11,870 nucleotides of DNA from the NCBI GenBank assembly GCA_001626655.1, contig LUOC01000088.1:1-11870 (forward strand), read 5' to 3'. How positions within the stretch are numbered: position 1 is the stretch's first letter; each line of letters starts with the position of its first letter. The position numbers and the translations under genes were made by a program. Below are positions 1 through 6,499 of the stretch, one piece after another. The stretch is from Fidelibacterota bacterium REDSEA-S14_B6 (lineage in GTDB: Bacteria > Fidelibacterota > Marinisomatia > Marinisomatales > S15-B10). The notes beneath the pieces were generated by a model. The model had not been told where the DNA came from, did not search any database, and saw only the letters and a list, made by a program, of their open reading frames with translations.

Positions 1-926
1 CCTTTGCGGGGCGGCACCTGCTGAACGGGGCGATTACCGTGGCGATCATCGCGCTGGCCACGTTGGCAGCGCAGGGGTCCATGCATATGCCAACCGCAAC
101 TCTGGTCATCATAGGGCTCTCACTGCTTCTTGGATACCTCTTTGTCATTCCCGTCGGCGGGGCCGATATGCCGGTCGTGATATCTCTCCTGAATTCATTT
201 TCCGGTCTCGCCGCTGCGACTACCGGTTTTGTACTGGTGAACAATTCACTCATCATCAGCGGTTCTCTCGTGGGGGCCAGCGGCATCATCCTGACGAACA
301 TCATGTGCAAGGGGATGAACAGGACTATCTGGAACGTCCTGTTTGCTGCCGTGGGTAGCGATGACAGCGGCAGCGCCGTGGCCGAGGCCGATGCTTCTCG
401 GGCAGTGAAATCGTATGAGCCGGAAGATACGGTCGTGATTTTCGAGAATGCCCGTCAGGTGATCATCGTCCCCGGTTACGGGATGGCGGTCGCACAGGCA
501 CAGCAGATGGTGGCTGAACTTGAAAAGGTTCTTGAGGCGAAAGGGGTGAAAGTAAAATACGCCATCCATCCCGTTGCCGGTCGGATGCCGGGGCATATGA
601 ATGTACTCCTCGCCGAAGCAAACGTCCCCTACGATAAACTGTTTGATCTGGATGACATCAACCCCGACTTTGAGGAGACGGAGGTAGCGCTCATTATCGG
701 CGCCAACGACGTGGTCAATCCCGCGGCCCGCCACGATACCTCGAGCCCACTCTTCGGCATGCCAATCCTTGATGTGGATAAGGCACAGACCGTCTTCGTT
801 CTGAAGCGGAGCATGAATCCCGGTTTTGCCGGCGTGGAGAACGAACTGTTCTTCAACGATAACACGATCATGCTCTTCGGCGACGCCAAAGATACTGTCT
901 CAAAGCTCGTCAGCGAACTGAAGTAA
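1..926 (+). CDS. pntB: NAD(P) transhydrogenase beta subunit, C-terminal part
   Basis: This is the 3' portion of the beta subunit of proton-translocating NAD(P)+ transhydrogenase, an inner-membrane enzyme that uses proton-motive force to move hydride from NADH to NADP+. The frame is open through the left edge (first full codon at base 3), so the true start lies outside the window. The visible protein begins in the membrane domain, with hydrophobic segments and the conserved GGADMPVV and IMCKGMNR stretches. A variable linker follows, then the soluble NADP(H)-binding domain III: PGYGMAVAQAQ (nucleotide-binding Gly-rich turn), HPVAGRMPGHMNVLLAEA, GANDVVNPAA, KRSMNPGFAGVEN and a terminal MLFGDAK segment. 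Every landmark of E. coli PntB appears in order, so the visible part looks intact. The alpha-subunit genes are presumably upstream, off the window. The gene converges on the next gene with 15 bp between the two stops. Confidence 0.97.
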   Translation, partial: FAGRHLLNGAITVAIIALATLAAQGSMHMPTATLVIIGLSLLLGYLFVIPVGGADMPVVISLLNSFSGLAAATTGFVLVNNSLIISGSLVGASGIILTNIMCKGMNRTIWNVLFAAVGSDDSGSAVAEADASRAVKSYEPEDTVVIFENARQVIIVPGYGMAVAQAQQMVAELEKVLEAKGVKVKYAIHPVAGRMPGHMNVLLAEANVPYDKLFDLDDINPDFEETEVALIIGANDVVNPAARHDTSSPLFGMPILDVDKAQTVFVLKRSMNPGFAGVENELFFNDNTIMLFGDAKDTVSKLVSELK

Positions 927-941
927 AGTTTTGTTAGACCG

Positions 942-1505
942 CTACAGTTTCCAGTCCACTGGACGTTGGTCATTTGGTAAGATATCACTGATCTGATGGA
1001 AGTATTCGAAATCGAGAGCGAACGATACACGGGAAATATCAAAGTCCCAGAACAGTCCCCCCTTGAGGTAGGATGTTTTCCGCGTGTCGTTGAGGTAGTC
1101 GGACATATCGTAAGAGAGTGCCACCTCCGAAGTGAGATTGGTCGCGGGCTGATCGATCAGAAATGCACCCAACCCCTGATTATAGTGATACCGAATGTTG
1201 AGGTCAGATGCGGAACTTCGCCTCAGAGAAGTGATAGTGAACCGGTAAAGCCTTGGGAACGATTCGTACTTGTTGCTCGATTTGTACCGCGCTATGGCAA
1301 GTGTGTTGTCAGGAATGAAGAGTCCGAGCAGGCGGAGATCGTGAAACGTGTTCCCTTTGATCCTCTTCATGCGGTAGAAACCGAGGCCACCCCATTTGTT
1401 CAATTCGCCGACGCCGCCTCTGGCGTATTGGGTCCAGGCTGGCGGCGCTTCTTGCTGGGAAGATACAAGGGAAGAAGAAATCAGGATGAAGGCGAGAGCC
1501 CGCAC
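942..1505 (-). CDS. Predicted small outer-membrane beta-barrel protein
   Basis: This 187-residue protein has a short hydrophobic signal peptide (RALAFILISSSLVSS, then QQ). The rest alternates polar and hydrophobic residues with many Tyr/Phe/Trp (for example RLYRFTITSLRR, SEVALSYDMSDYLND, SYLKGGLFWDFD, VSFALDFEYFHQ), typical of transmembrane beta strands. I do not recognise a named family. The start chosen is GTG at 1505, one base beyond the TGA of the upstream permease gene, because it puts the signal peptide exactly at the N-terminus and has an AAGAG ribosome-binding sequence 7 bp upstream. A longer reading from 1547 would overlap the permease by 41 bp and precede the signal with charged residues. 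The tight junction implies translational coupling and suggests a cell-envelope role alongside the ABC exporter. The C-terminus (VDWKL) lacks the terminal Phe common in barrels, so a periplasmic beta-rich protein is an alternative. Confidence 0.75.
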   Translation of the reverse strand: MRALAFILISSSLVSSQQEAPPAWTQYARGGVGELNKWGGLGFYRMKRIKGNTFHDLRLLGLFIPDNTLAIARYKSSNKYESFPRLYRFTITSLRRSSASDLNIRYHYNQGLGAFLIDQPATNLTSEVALSYDMSDYLNDTRKTSYLKGGLFWDFDISRVSFALDFEYFHQISDILPNDQRPVDWKL

Positions 1506-1506
1506 G

Positions 1507-2268
1507 TCAGCTCTTGATTCGGTATCCCTTGTGAAAAAGTCCGACACCGATGGCGGTGAAGACGATTGTCATGATAAAGGCGACGGAGAATGAGATAAAG
1601 AAAGGGGTGTCGCCAACGTTGAGAACGGCGTACCGCAGTCCGTTGATCACGTAGTAGATCGGGTTTGCCAGAGAAACGGTGCGCCAGAATCCCGGAAGCA
1701 TGTTTATGGAATAGAAGACTCCCCCGAGGAAGATGAGCGGCGTGATGAAGAAGTTTACCATAGTGGCGATATTGTCCCAGCTTTCGGCGAGGATACCGAG
1801 GATCAGCCCGGCGCTGGAGAAAGCCCAGGAGACGATGAGCAGGAACAGTAGCACGGTCAATGGATGCTCCACCGGCATACCGACAATGGCAATCCCGAGC
1901 AGGAGAACGAGAAGGCCGTTAATAAAACCCCGAACCGCCCCCCCAATGATGAAGGAGAGGGACAGCTCCACATTGCTCATGGGGGTAATCAGCATATCCT
2001 GCATCTGCTGGAGCAGTTTCATCTGTAGAATGCTCGAGGCTGTGTTGTTGTAGGCGTTGGTGATGACATTCATCATGATGAGTCCCGGAAGGATATAGAC
2101 GGTGTAACTGACGCCGTCGATGGCTGTGATTCGACGCTGGAGTGTAAGCCCGAAAATAATGATGTACAGCCCCGATGTAATAAGGCCCGGAATCACCGTC
2201 TGGCGGTAGACGGCGAAAAATCTGGTGATCTCCCGCATTGTTAAAGTTTTAAAGCCGATCCAGTTCAT
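1507..2268 (-). CDS. ABC-2 type transporter permease
   Basis: This 253-residue membrane subunit belongs to an ABC-2 exporter of the YadH/NodJ type. Hydrophobic segments lie near residues 25-45, 57-77, 103-130, 136-160, 170-190 and 224-245. The ABC-2 family signature is clear around 155-212: LILGILAESWDNIA, then PLIFLGGVFYSINMLP, then a segment ending in LANPIYYVINGLR. Length and the short cytoplasmic N-terminus match the family. The ATG at 2268 is used; no strong Shine-Dalgarno precedes it, and the next in-frame ATG (MREITRF) is too deep to be preferred. It follows the ATPase gene in the same direction but with an unusual 178-bp gap filled by the octamer repeat element. Its stop is one base from the next gene's start. 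The substrate cannot be deduced; the family exports lipids, polysaccharides, drugs or other small molecules. Confidence 0.93.
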   Translation of the reverse strand: MNWIGFKTLTMREITRFFAVYRQTVIPGLITSGLYIIIFGLTLQRRITAIDGVSYTVYILPGLIMMNVITNAYNNTASSILQMKLLQQMQDMLITPMSNVELSLSFIIGGAVRGFINGLLVLLLGIAIVGMPVEHPLTVLLFLLIVSWAFSSAGLILGILAESWDNIATMVNFFITPLIFLGGVFYSINMLPGFWRTVSLANPIYYVINGLRYAVLNVGDTPFFISFSVAFIMTIVFTAIGVGLFHKGYRIKS

Positions 2269-2281
2269 TCGAAAGTTCTGG

Positions 2282-2433
2282 GTGTTAATGTGTTCGTGTG
2301 CTTAAGTGCATTGGTGTTTGAGTGCTCGAGTGAAATCGTTCGAAAACAGGGAGCGATCGCCGTTACTATGCTTGAGCTATTCAACTTGAACACTTTCGCA
2401 CGTCAGAACGTGAACACTTCGCCACCCGAACAC
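2282..2433. repeat. Symmetric inverted pair of 8-bp tandem arrays
   Basis: The gap between the ATPase and permease genes holds a regular element. The left arm, 2282-2345, is eight consecutive 8-bp units, beginning at 2282, 2290, 2298, 2306, 2314, 2322, 2330 and 2338; examples are GTGTTCGT, GTGCTTAA, GTGTTTGA, GTGCTCGA. The right arm, 2370-2433, is eight units of the same type in inverted orientation (read on the minus strand: GTGTTCGG, GTGGCGAA, GTGTTCAC, GTTCTGAC, GTGCGAAA, GTGTTCAA, GTTGAATA, GCTCAAGC). The 24-bp spacer 2346-2369 contains the palindrome GCGATCGC at 2353-2360. All 16 units begin with G, 15 have T second and 12 have G third; the last five bases vary around TTCGA. Because the arms are inverted and equal in length, the transcript could fold into a long imperfect hairpin. 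I know no named family for it. Confidence 0.85.
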
Positions 2434-2446
2434 TATAGTAGGACAC

Positions 2447-3382
2447 TTATTCATTGATCGCCCGCCCGGTGAGTGAGACGAACACATCTTCCAAACTCGA
2501 CTTGGTGATCTTCACTTCATGGATGTGGCAGCCGTTCCGGCTCACCAGTTCAACCACATGGGGGAGCTCCTTTTCAGGATCGTCTACGGAGAAGATGAGC
2601 TTGCCGTCTCCTTCGCCCGGTTCATAGGCAAATGAAAGACCGTCGAGCCGTCTGCCATCGCGCTCCTGCCACCCCGTCAGACGAACCTCAATGCTCCCTT
2701 TGCCGAGAGAACGGATCAGTTCGTCAGGGCCCCCCTCAGTGACTATCCTGCCGTCATTGATGATCGACACGCGCTCACACAGTTTTTCCGCTTCTTCGAT
2801 ATAGTGGGTGGTGAGCAGAATCGTCTTCCCCTTCCCGTGGAGTTCGTTGAGGTATTCCCAGAGCATGCGGCGGAGTTCCACGTCGACACCGGCGGTAGGT
2901 TCATCGAGGATCAGAATGTCCGGATCATTTACCAGCGATTTGGCAATCATGAACCGCCGCTTCATCCCGCCGGAGAGGAAGCGGATCTTCTCCTCCCGTT
3001 TTTCGTAAAGGCCGAGCTTCTTCATCACCTCTTCAACCCGGGGCAACGCGTCCTTCTTTGGAATCCCGTAGTAGCCTGCCTGAAAGATGAGGAGCTTTTC
3101 GATGGAGAAAAACCAGTCGGAGGTGAACTCCTGTGGCGACACACCGATCCTTGAGCGGGTAAAGCGGTAGTCGGTGATGATGTCCTTACCGAAGACAGAG
3201 ACGGAGCCGGACTCCAGCTTCACCAGTCCTGTGATGATCCCGATGGTAGTTGTCTTGCCGGCGCCGTTGGGGCCTAACAGCCCATAGAATTCCCCCGGTT
3301 TGATTGTGAGGTCAATGCCGCAGAGGGCCGCCGTATCATCGTAAGATTTGTGGAGGTTTCTGATTTCAATGGCGGCGGGCAC
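2447..3382 (-). CDS. ABC exporter ATP-binding protein
   Basis: This 311-residue ATPase powers an ABC-2 exporter; the permease gene next downstream is its obvious partner. All nucleotide-binding motifs are present: Walker A GPNGAGKT (37-44), Q-loop Gln84 in SPQE, signature LSGGM (136-140), Walker B ILILDE (156-161) and the H-loop His193 in TTH. The GVDVE D-loop region is also present. The roughly 80 C-terminal residues (after about 230) form the extra domain common in YadG/CcmA-like exporters, ending SSLEDVFVSLTGRAINE. The start is GTG at 3382; no ATG exists in frame near the domain start, and the conserved IEIRNLHKSY follows immediately. There is no clear Shine-Dalgarno: the site is occupied by a small inverted repeat (3386-3401). 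It lies 44 bp after the ROK kinase stop, so co-transcription with it is likely. Confidence 0.95.
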   Translation of the reverse strand: MPAAIEIRNLHKSYDDTAALCGIDLTIKPGEFYGLLGPNGAGKTTTIGIITGLVKLESGSVSVFGKDIITDYRFTRSRIGVSPQEFTSDWFFSIEKLLIFQAGYYGIPKKDALPRVEEVMKKLGLYEKREEKIRFLSGGMKRRFMIAKSLVNDPDILILDEPTAGVDVELRRMLWEYLNELHGKGKTILLTTHYIEEAEKLCERVSIINDGRIVTEGGPDELIRSLGKGSIEVRLTGWQERDGRRLDGLSFAYEPGEGDGKLIFSVDDPEKELPHVVELVSRNGCHIHEVKITKSSLEDVFVSLTGRAINE

Positions 3383-3385
3383 GGC

Positions 3386-3401
3386 CAGAATTTACATTCT
3401 G
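3386..3401 (-). promoter_or_regulatory. Inverted repeat at the ATPase gene start
   Basis: A perfect 6-bp inverted repeat, CAGAAT-4 nt-ATTCTG, lies three bases upstream of the GTG start of the ATPase gene, exactly where a ribosome-binding site should sit. No Shine-Dalgarno sequence is visible. It could be an RNA hairpin limiting initiation, a protein-binding dyad, or chance; a 6-bp stem is short. Confidence 0.3.
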
Positions 3402-3426
3402 TCGGGTTGAAGGGTAGGGAGAGATA

Positions 3427-4287
3427 TTACGGCAAATAGGCCGCCCCGAACACTCCAGCCGAATCGCCCATGGTGTTTTGCACGATCGGTGTGGTAATGT
3501 TGTCATCGAAGCAGTACCGCTGAACGTACTCCGGCCCCTCGCTGTAGAGGAAATCGACCTTCGACACACCGCCGCCGAGCACGATAATGTCCGGATCGAG
3601 AATATTGACAATGTTGGAGATTGCCATGCCGAAGTTTGAAAGGAACCCCTCTTTCCATTCCGCGGGAGGGTCTTCGGCGATATCAGTGACGCGTCCCGAT
3701 TCTCCAGTCAGATCACGGTATTGCTGTTCCAGGGCAGGGCCGCAGAGGTACTGCTCTACGCATCCCTCTTTCCCGCAGTAGCACGGCCGTCCGCCGGGGT
3801 GGAGGAGCGAATGTCCCCATTCACCGGCAATGTGCTGGCGGCCGTGATAGGCGTGACCGTCTATACAGATGCCGCCGCCAACGCCCGTTCCCAAGATGAC
3901 GCCGAATAGAACCTTCGAACCTTTCCCTACGCCCAGTGACGCCTCGGCCTGGGCGAAACAGTTGGCGTCGTTATCGAGCATCGGCGGGACGCCGAAGATG
4001 GATTCAATATCGTCCTTTAGCGGTTCACCCACCAGAGCCTGAGTGTTGCCGTGCTTCATCCTGTCCCCTTGAGCGTTCAGCGGTCCGGGAACGCAGACGC
4101 CGAAAAGGAAACCTTCGTCAAGGTGGCTTCCGAGCTTCCCGTGAAGGAGAGCTATCTGGCTCAAGATATGGTCGTAGCCGTTCTCCCGCTCAGTCGGGAC
4201 ACGCTCCCGAAGGAGTACGTTTCCGTCACCATCGAGCACTACGCCTTCGATCTTGGTGCCGCCTATGTCTATTCCAACTCGCCGCAT
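3427..4287 (-). CDS. ROK-family sugar kinase (glucokinase-like)
   Basis: This 286-residue cytoplasmic kinase belongs to the ROK family, which phosphorylates hexoses or N-acetylhexosamines with ATP. It has the N-terminal phosphate loop GIDIGGTK (5-12), DNDAN (105-109, with Asp107 the expected catalytic base), GTGVGGG (133-139), and the ROK zinc signature from EWGH (156-159) through CYCGKEGC (169-176), giving zinc ligands His159, Cys169, Cys171 and Cys176. The GGGVS adenosine-binding segment near the C-terminus is also present. There is no N-terminal helix-turn-helix, so it is an enzyme rather than a ROK repressor. ATG at 4287 is chosen because MRRVGIDIGGTK starts the fold; a TTG at 4326 would only add 13 basic residues. 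It is the first gene of the minus-strand run ending at 942 and diverges from the dehydrogenase. Substrate is unassigned; glucokinase is the commonest role in the family. Confidence 0.93.
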   Translation of the reverse strand: MRRVGIDIGGTKIEGVVLDGDGNVLLRERVPTERENGYDHILSQIALLHGKLGSHLDEGFLFGVCVPGPLNAQGDRMKHGNTQALVGEPLKDDIESIFGVPPMLDNDANCFAQAEASLGVGKGSKVLFGVILGTGVGGGICIDGHAYHGRQHIAGEWGHSLLHPGGRPCYCGKEGCVEQYLCGPALEQQYRDLTGESGRVTDIAEDPPAEWKEGFLSNFGMAISNIVNILDPDIIVLGGGVSKVDFLYSEGPEYVQRYCFDDNITTPIVQNTMGDSAGVFGAAYLP

Positions 4288-4363
4288 GAAGAGGCGAAAG
4301 GTACTTTTGGCGTGTCGCTTTTCCAACGGTAGGTAAATTGGGGCTGCTGATTATTGCGAATTG
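4288..4363. promoter_or_regulatory. Divergent intergenic region, presumed promoters
   Basis: This 76-bp gap separates the divergent kinase and dehydrogenase genes, so promoters for both should lie here. I could not identify a convincing -35/-10 pair or operator; short A/T-rich stretches near 4334-4339 and 4350-4355 are the only candidates. The assignment rests on gene orientation alone. Confidence 0.35.
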
Positions 4364-5242
4364 ATGAGTGTAATACTGATCACCGGTTGCTCAAGTGGAT
4401 TCGGCATGCTGTCGGCTGCACGCCTTGCGGCGGCGGGGTACACAGTCTATGCCTCCATGCGGGATCTGACAAAAAAGGAAGAACTTCTTGCGGAAGTGAG
4501 CAGTCGCGGTGGTGAGGTGCAGACTGTTCGCCTCGATGTGAACGACCCCACTTCCGTCGCCGATGCTCTACAGTTTGTCAGTTCAGAAGAGGGCCGTCTT
4601 GATGTCCTTGTCAACAACGCCGGCTACGGCCTCGGCGGTTTTTTCGAGGACGTGTCCGACAGTGAGTTCCGGGCCCAGATGGAGACGAACTTCTTCGGCC
4701 TGCTGACGGTCACGCGGGAGGCGCTCCCGCTCATGCGGAAAACCGCTTCACAACACGGTAGAGCAAAGATCATCAACATCTCCAGCGTGCAGGGGCGAGC
4801 GCCCATTCCGGGCCTTGGTGCCTACGCCACTTCGAAGTGGGCGGTGGAGGGGTTCAGTGAGGCGCTCTATCATGAACTGGCCCCTCTCGGGATTGACGTC
4901 GTCATCGTGGAGCCGGGGAGTTACCGAACGGAAATCTTCACGACCAACGCCCACGTGGCAGAGAAGGCGGGGGACGAGGCGAGTCCCTATGCACGATTTT
5001 CCGAGGCGTTCAAGCGGAAGATAGAGAGCATGACGGACGGCGGCAAAGTCGGAATGGGGGACGATCCTGAGGTTGTCGCCAGACTGATTGAAAGAATCGT
5101 CGAGTCAAAATCGCGAAAGCTGCGCTATGTAGTGGGCAGACAGGCGAAACTGAGAATACTGATGCGGGCGCTCCTTCCCACGAGACGGTACACGAAAGTC
5201 TTAAGAAAGGCGCTGTTCGGAAGCGCCACGGCTGAAGCTTAG
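4364..5242 (+). CDS. Classical short-chain dehydrogenase/reductase
   Basis: This 292-residue NAD(P)-dependent oxidoreductase has the SDR Rossmann fold. The cofactor motif TGCSSGFG is at residues 7-14, a structural NNAG at 84-87, and the catalytic triad is Ser141, Tyr154 and Lys158, with Tyr and Lys in the YxxxK motif YATSK. The PG motif after the active site is seen in VEPGSYRTEIF. It continues past the usual 250-residue core with a basic tail (RILMRALLPTRRYTKVLRKALFG) that may sit at the membrane surface. It resembles the 17-beta-hydroxysteroid/retinol-dehydrogenase-like SDRs, but substrate cannot be assigned. ATG at 4364 is preferred over the TTG one codon earlier; no Shine-Dalgarno is evident. 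It is the only complete plus-strand gene in the window, and its stop overlaps the stop of the convergent neighbour by 4 bp. Confidence 0.93.
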   Translation: MSVILITGCSSGFGMLSAARLAAAGYTVYASMRDLTKKEELLAEVSSRGGEVQTVRLDVNDPTSVADALQFVSSEEGRLDVLVNNAGYGLGGFFEDVSDSEFRAQMETNFFGLLTVTREALPLMRKTASQHGRAKIINISSVQGRAPIPGLGAYATSKWAVEGFSEALYHELAPLGIDVVIVEPGSYRTEIFTTNAHVAEKAGDEASPYARFSEAFKRKIESMTDGGKVGMGDDPEVVARLIERIVESKSRKLRYVVGRQAKLRILMRALLPTRRYTKVLRKALFGSATAEA

Positions 5243-5263
5243 TCTTCGGCTTGCTTGCGCTTC
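5220..5263. terminator. Two-part stem-loop over the convergent stop codons
   Basis: An outer stem GAAGCGC (5220-5226) pairs with GCGCTTC (5257-5263). An inner stem GCTGAAG (5231-5237) pairs with CTTCGGC (5244-5250) with one G-U, enclosing the overlapping stop codons of the SDR and its convergent neighbour. The position suits a bidirectional terminator. No clear U-tract follows on either strand, so intrinsic termination is uncertain. The outer stem is perfect on both strands. Confidence 0.4.
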
Positions 5264-5607
5264 TCGTCAGCCCGGAAACCGAGATGGCGTTCGAAGGGTG
5301 AAGGGAAGTCAAATCCTTCACGGTTCGGGAAGTGGACAAGGCTCGCCACGTTCCGCCACGGAATGTATACCGAAGCGTTGTGCTGTTCTCGCGTCACCTC
5401 ATCAGGCGGGAGCGGTTTGCCCATCTCATCTTCTGAGATGACCACCTCAAAGTTCGGATGCTCCAACCAGACGCCGAATTCATCATACCCCACAACGCGA
5501 GCGTAAAACTGGTCTATCCCTATGCCGACTCGCTCAAAGGGAGCCACATCGTTCAGCACGACAAGCACCACATCGTTGACTGTATTTTCGATCTTCATCA
5601 TATCCAT
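5239..5607 (-). CDS. Conserved-looking 122-aa protein, possible Sm-like fold
   Basis: This is a 122-residue soluble protein with no signal peptide or membrane segment. I do not recognise a named family. Predicted strands fall at about 12-19 (DVVLVVLN), 33-49 (QFYARVVGYDEFGVWLE) and 78-93 (ASVYIPWRNVASLVHF), with a charged insertion at 50-76 and an acidic/basic tail. The order and spacing resemble an Sm/LSm (Hfq-type) half-barrel, where a bent strand ending in a DxF-V-LE element is followed by a short strand carrying an IP-NVAS-V element. This is a pattern inference. ATG at 5607 is supported by a good AAGGAG ribosome-binding site at 5619-5624. It is last in the long minus-strand run, 87 bp after the broken barrel gene, and its stop overlaps the SDR stop. 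Confidence 0.8.
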   Translation of the reverse strand: MDMMKIENTVNDVVLVVLNDVAPFERVGIGIDQFYARVVGYDEFGVWLEHPNFEVVISEDEMGKPLPPDEVTREQHNASVYIPWRNVASLVHFPNREGFDFPSPFERHLGFRADEKRKQAED

Positions 5608-5618
5608 GGCGCTGTTAA

Positions 5619-5624
5619 CTCCTT
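5619..5624 (-). promoter_or_regulatory. Ribosome-binding site of the 122-aa gene
   Basis: AAGGAG on the minus strand, 11 nt upstream of the ATG at 5607. It supports this start and shows that the small gene is translated independently of the broken gene before it. Confidence 0.75.
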
Positions 5625-5694
5625 AAGGTGATGCTGTCAAAGTAAGGCAGAGATGGGAAAGGGGCAACGGGCAAGCGTATAACCCTCTCCATGG

Positions 5695-6448
5695 CTACAT
5701 AATCATAAAAAAGATTCTCTCCCCACTGCCAAACCTCGGATTGACTATATTGTTGAACTTCGAACCGAAGGTGTATGAGAGACTGAGGAATCCGAAGTAC
5801 GAGAATTGCGTTTCTAATTCCTGACGCCGGAGAAGCACATCTTCAATGGGGGCGTCCTTGTTCGGGATGCTGAGCTGATCGTGAATGGCTGATACATTTC
5901 CATGGATGCGTACCTGAAACCCCCTCAAGAGGCGGAGATTCAGTCCCGTGTTGAAGGAGACGTTATTCTTGGAAAGATCGTGGAGGTAGGAAGAGCCGGA
6001 AAGCGTGGCATCAACTGAGCCCCATGGCTGTGTAAGATCGACGGAGACGCGGGCCGCCTGCTGGAAGAGAGCCTCTTTCATCTTGAAGTAGATGGTCTCG
6101 TGGGTGTAGTCGCGATTGTCGTAACCGACGCCGTACTCGAACCGAAGCTGGCGGTGGTTCGATTCAGCATAGGGGAAGTAGTTGTATTCAATCTTGGGTG
6201 TGATGGCCAGCTTGGAGTCGATATTGTTGAACGTGGAGGAGGAGAGTGAAATCCACGCCCCCGCCCGTGGTCTGATCGGTCACCAGCAGATGAAAATCGG
6301 CGTCCTCCCGGTTGCGGACATGATTCACGTAGGACACCTCCCGGCGGATGTAATCTTGGTCACATCTTCGGCAGTCGGTGAACAGGTTGAGTGTCTGGGC
6401 CGAGAGGGGGATCAACAGAAGATTAATGATTATGATGAAGCGTCTCAC
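5695..6448 (-). pseudogene. Outer-membrane barrel gene broken by internal deletion and frameshift
   Basis: Two halves of one protein lie in different frames. The N-terminal half starts at GTG 6448 behind a strong ribosome-binding site. It has a signal peptide (RRFIIIINLLLIPLSAQ), then LFTDCRRCDQDYIRREVSY, VNHVRNREDADFHLLVT and TTGGGVDF, after which the frame degenerates and stops at 6188. The C-terminal half reads in another frame from about 6257 down to the TAG at 5695: SLSSSTFNNIDSKLAIT, YNYFPYAESNHRQLRFEYG, LTQPWGSVDATLSGSSYLH and the terminal SYTFGSKFNNIVNPRFGSG. Together they match the two ends of a barrel family I remember at roughly 400-440 residues in Bacteroidota/Marinimicrobia-type genomes. 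Only about 250 codons remain, so some 150-200 residues of the middle appear missing as well as the frame. An assembly error could give the same picture. Confidence 0.75.
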
Positions 6449-6453
6449 TTTTT

Positions 6454-6459
6454 ACCTCC
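6454..6459 (-). promoter_or_regulatory. Strong ribosome-binding site of the broken barrel gene
   Basis: GGAGGT on the minus strand, 5 nt from the GTG start at 6448. It fixes that start. Its preservation suggests that the damage to the downstream gene is recent or artefactual. Confidence 0.8.
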
Positions 6460-6499
6460 GTTTGGTATTGACCTTGAACGGTGGACAGTTGCAATTGTT

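Noticed and set aside
950..963. TCCAGT/ACTGGA palindrome as terminator between pntB and the barrel gene
   Set aside because: The loop would be only 2 nt, no U-tract follows, and it lies inside the barrel gene's coding end.
996..1517. Plus-strand open frame of 173 codons opposite the barrel gene
   Set aside because: It lacks a recognisable domain or start signal and is the antisense shadow of a gene with a signal peptide and strand pattern.
1506..1547. Longer start of the barrel protein at 1547
   Set aside because: It would overlap the permease by 41 bp and place charged residues ahead of the signal peptide; GTG 1505 fits better.
2353..2360. GCGATCGC as a cyanobacterial HIP1 site
   Set aside because: Only one copy was noticed in the window and nothing else points to cyanobacteria; it is noted only as the centre of the octamer element.
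2282..2433. CRISPR array
   Set aside because: Units are 8 bp, contiguous and inverted between halves; there are no spacers of 25-40 bp and no cas genes.
5635..5640. Consensus -35 (TTGACA on the minus strand) upstream of the 122-aa gene
   Set aside because: At a 17-bp spacing the -10 candidate (TAACAG) is poor and would fall downstream of the ribosome-binding site.
6188..6448. Programmed frameshift joining the two barrel-gene frames
   Set aside because: A frameshift alone would not explain the missing middle of the protein, and no slippery heptamer was noticed at the junction.
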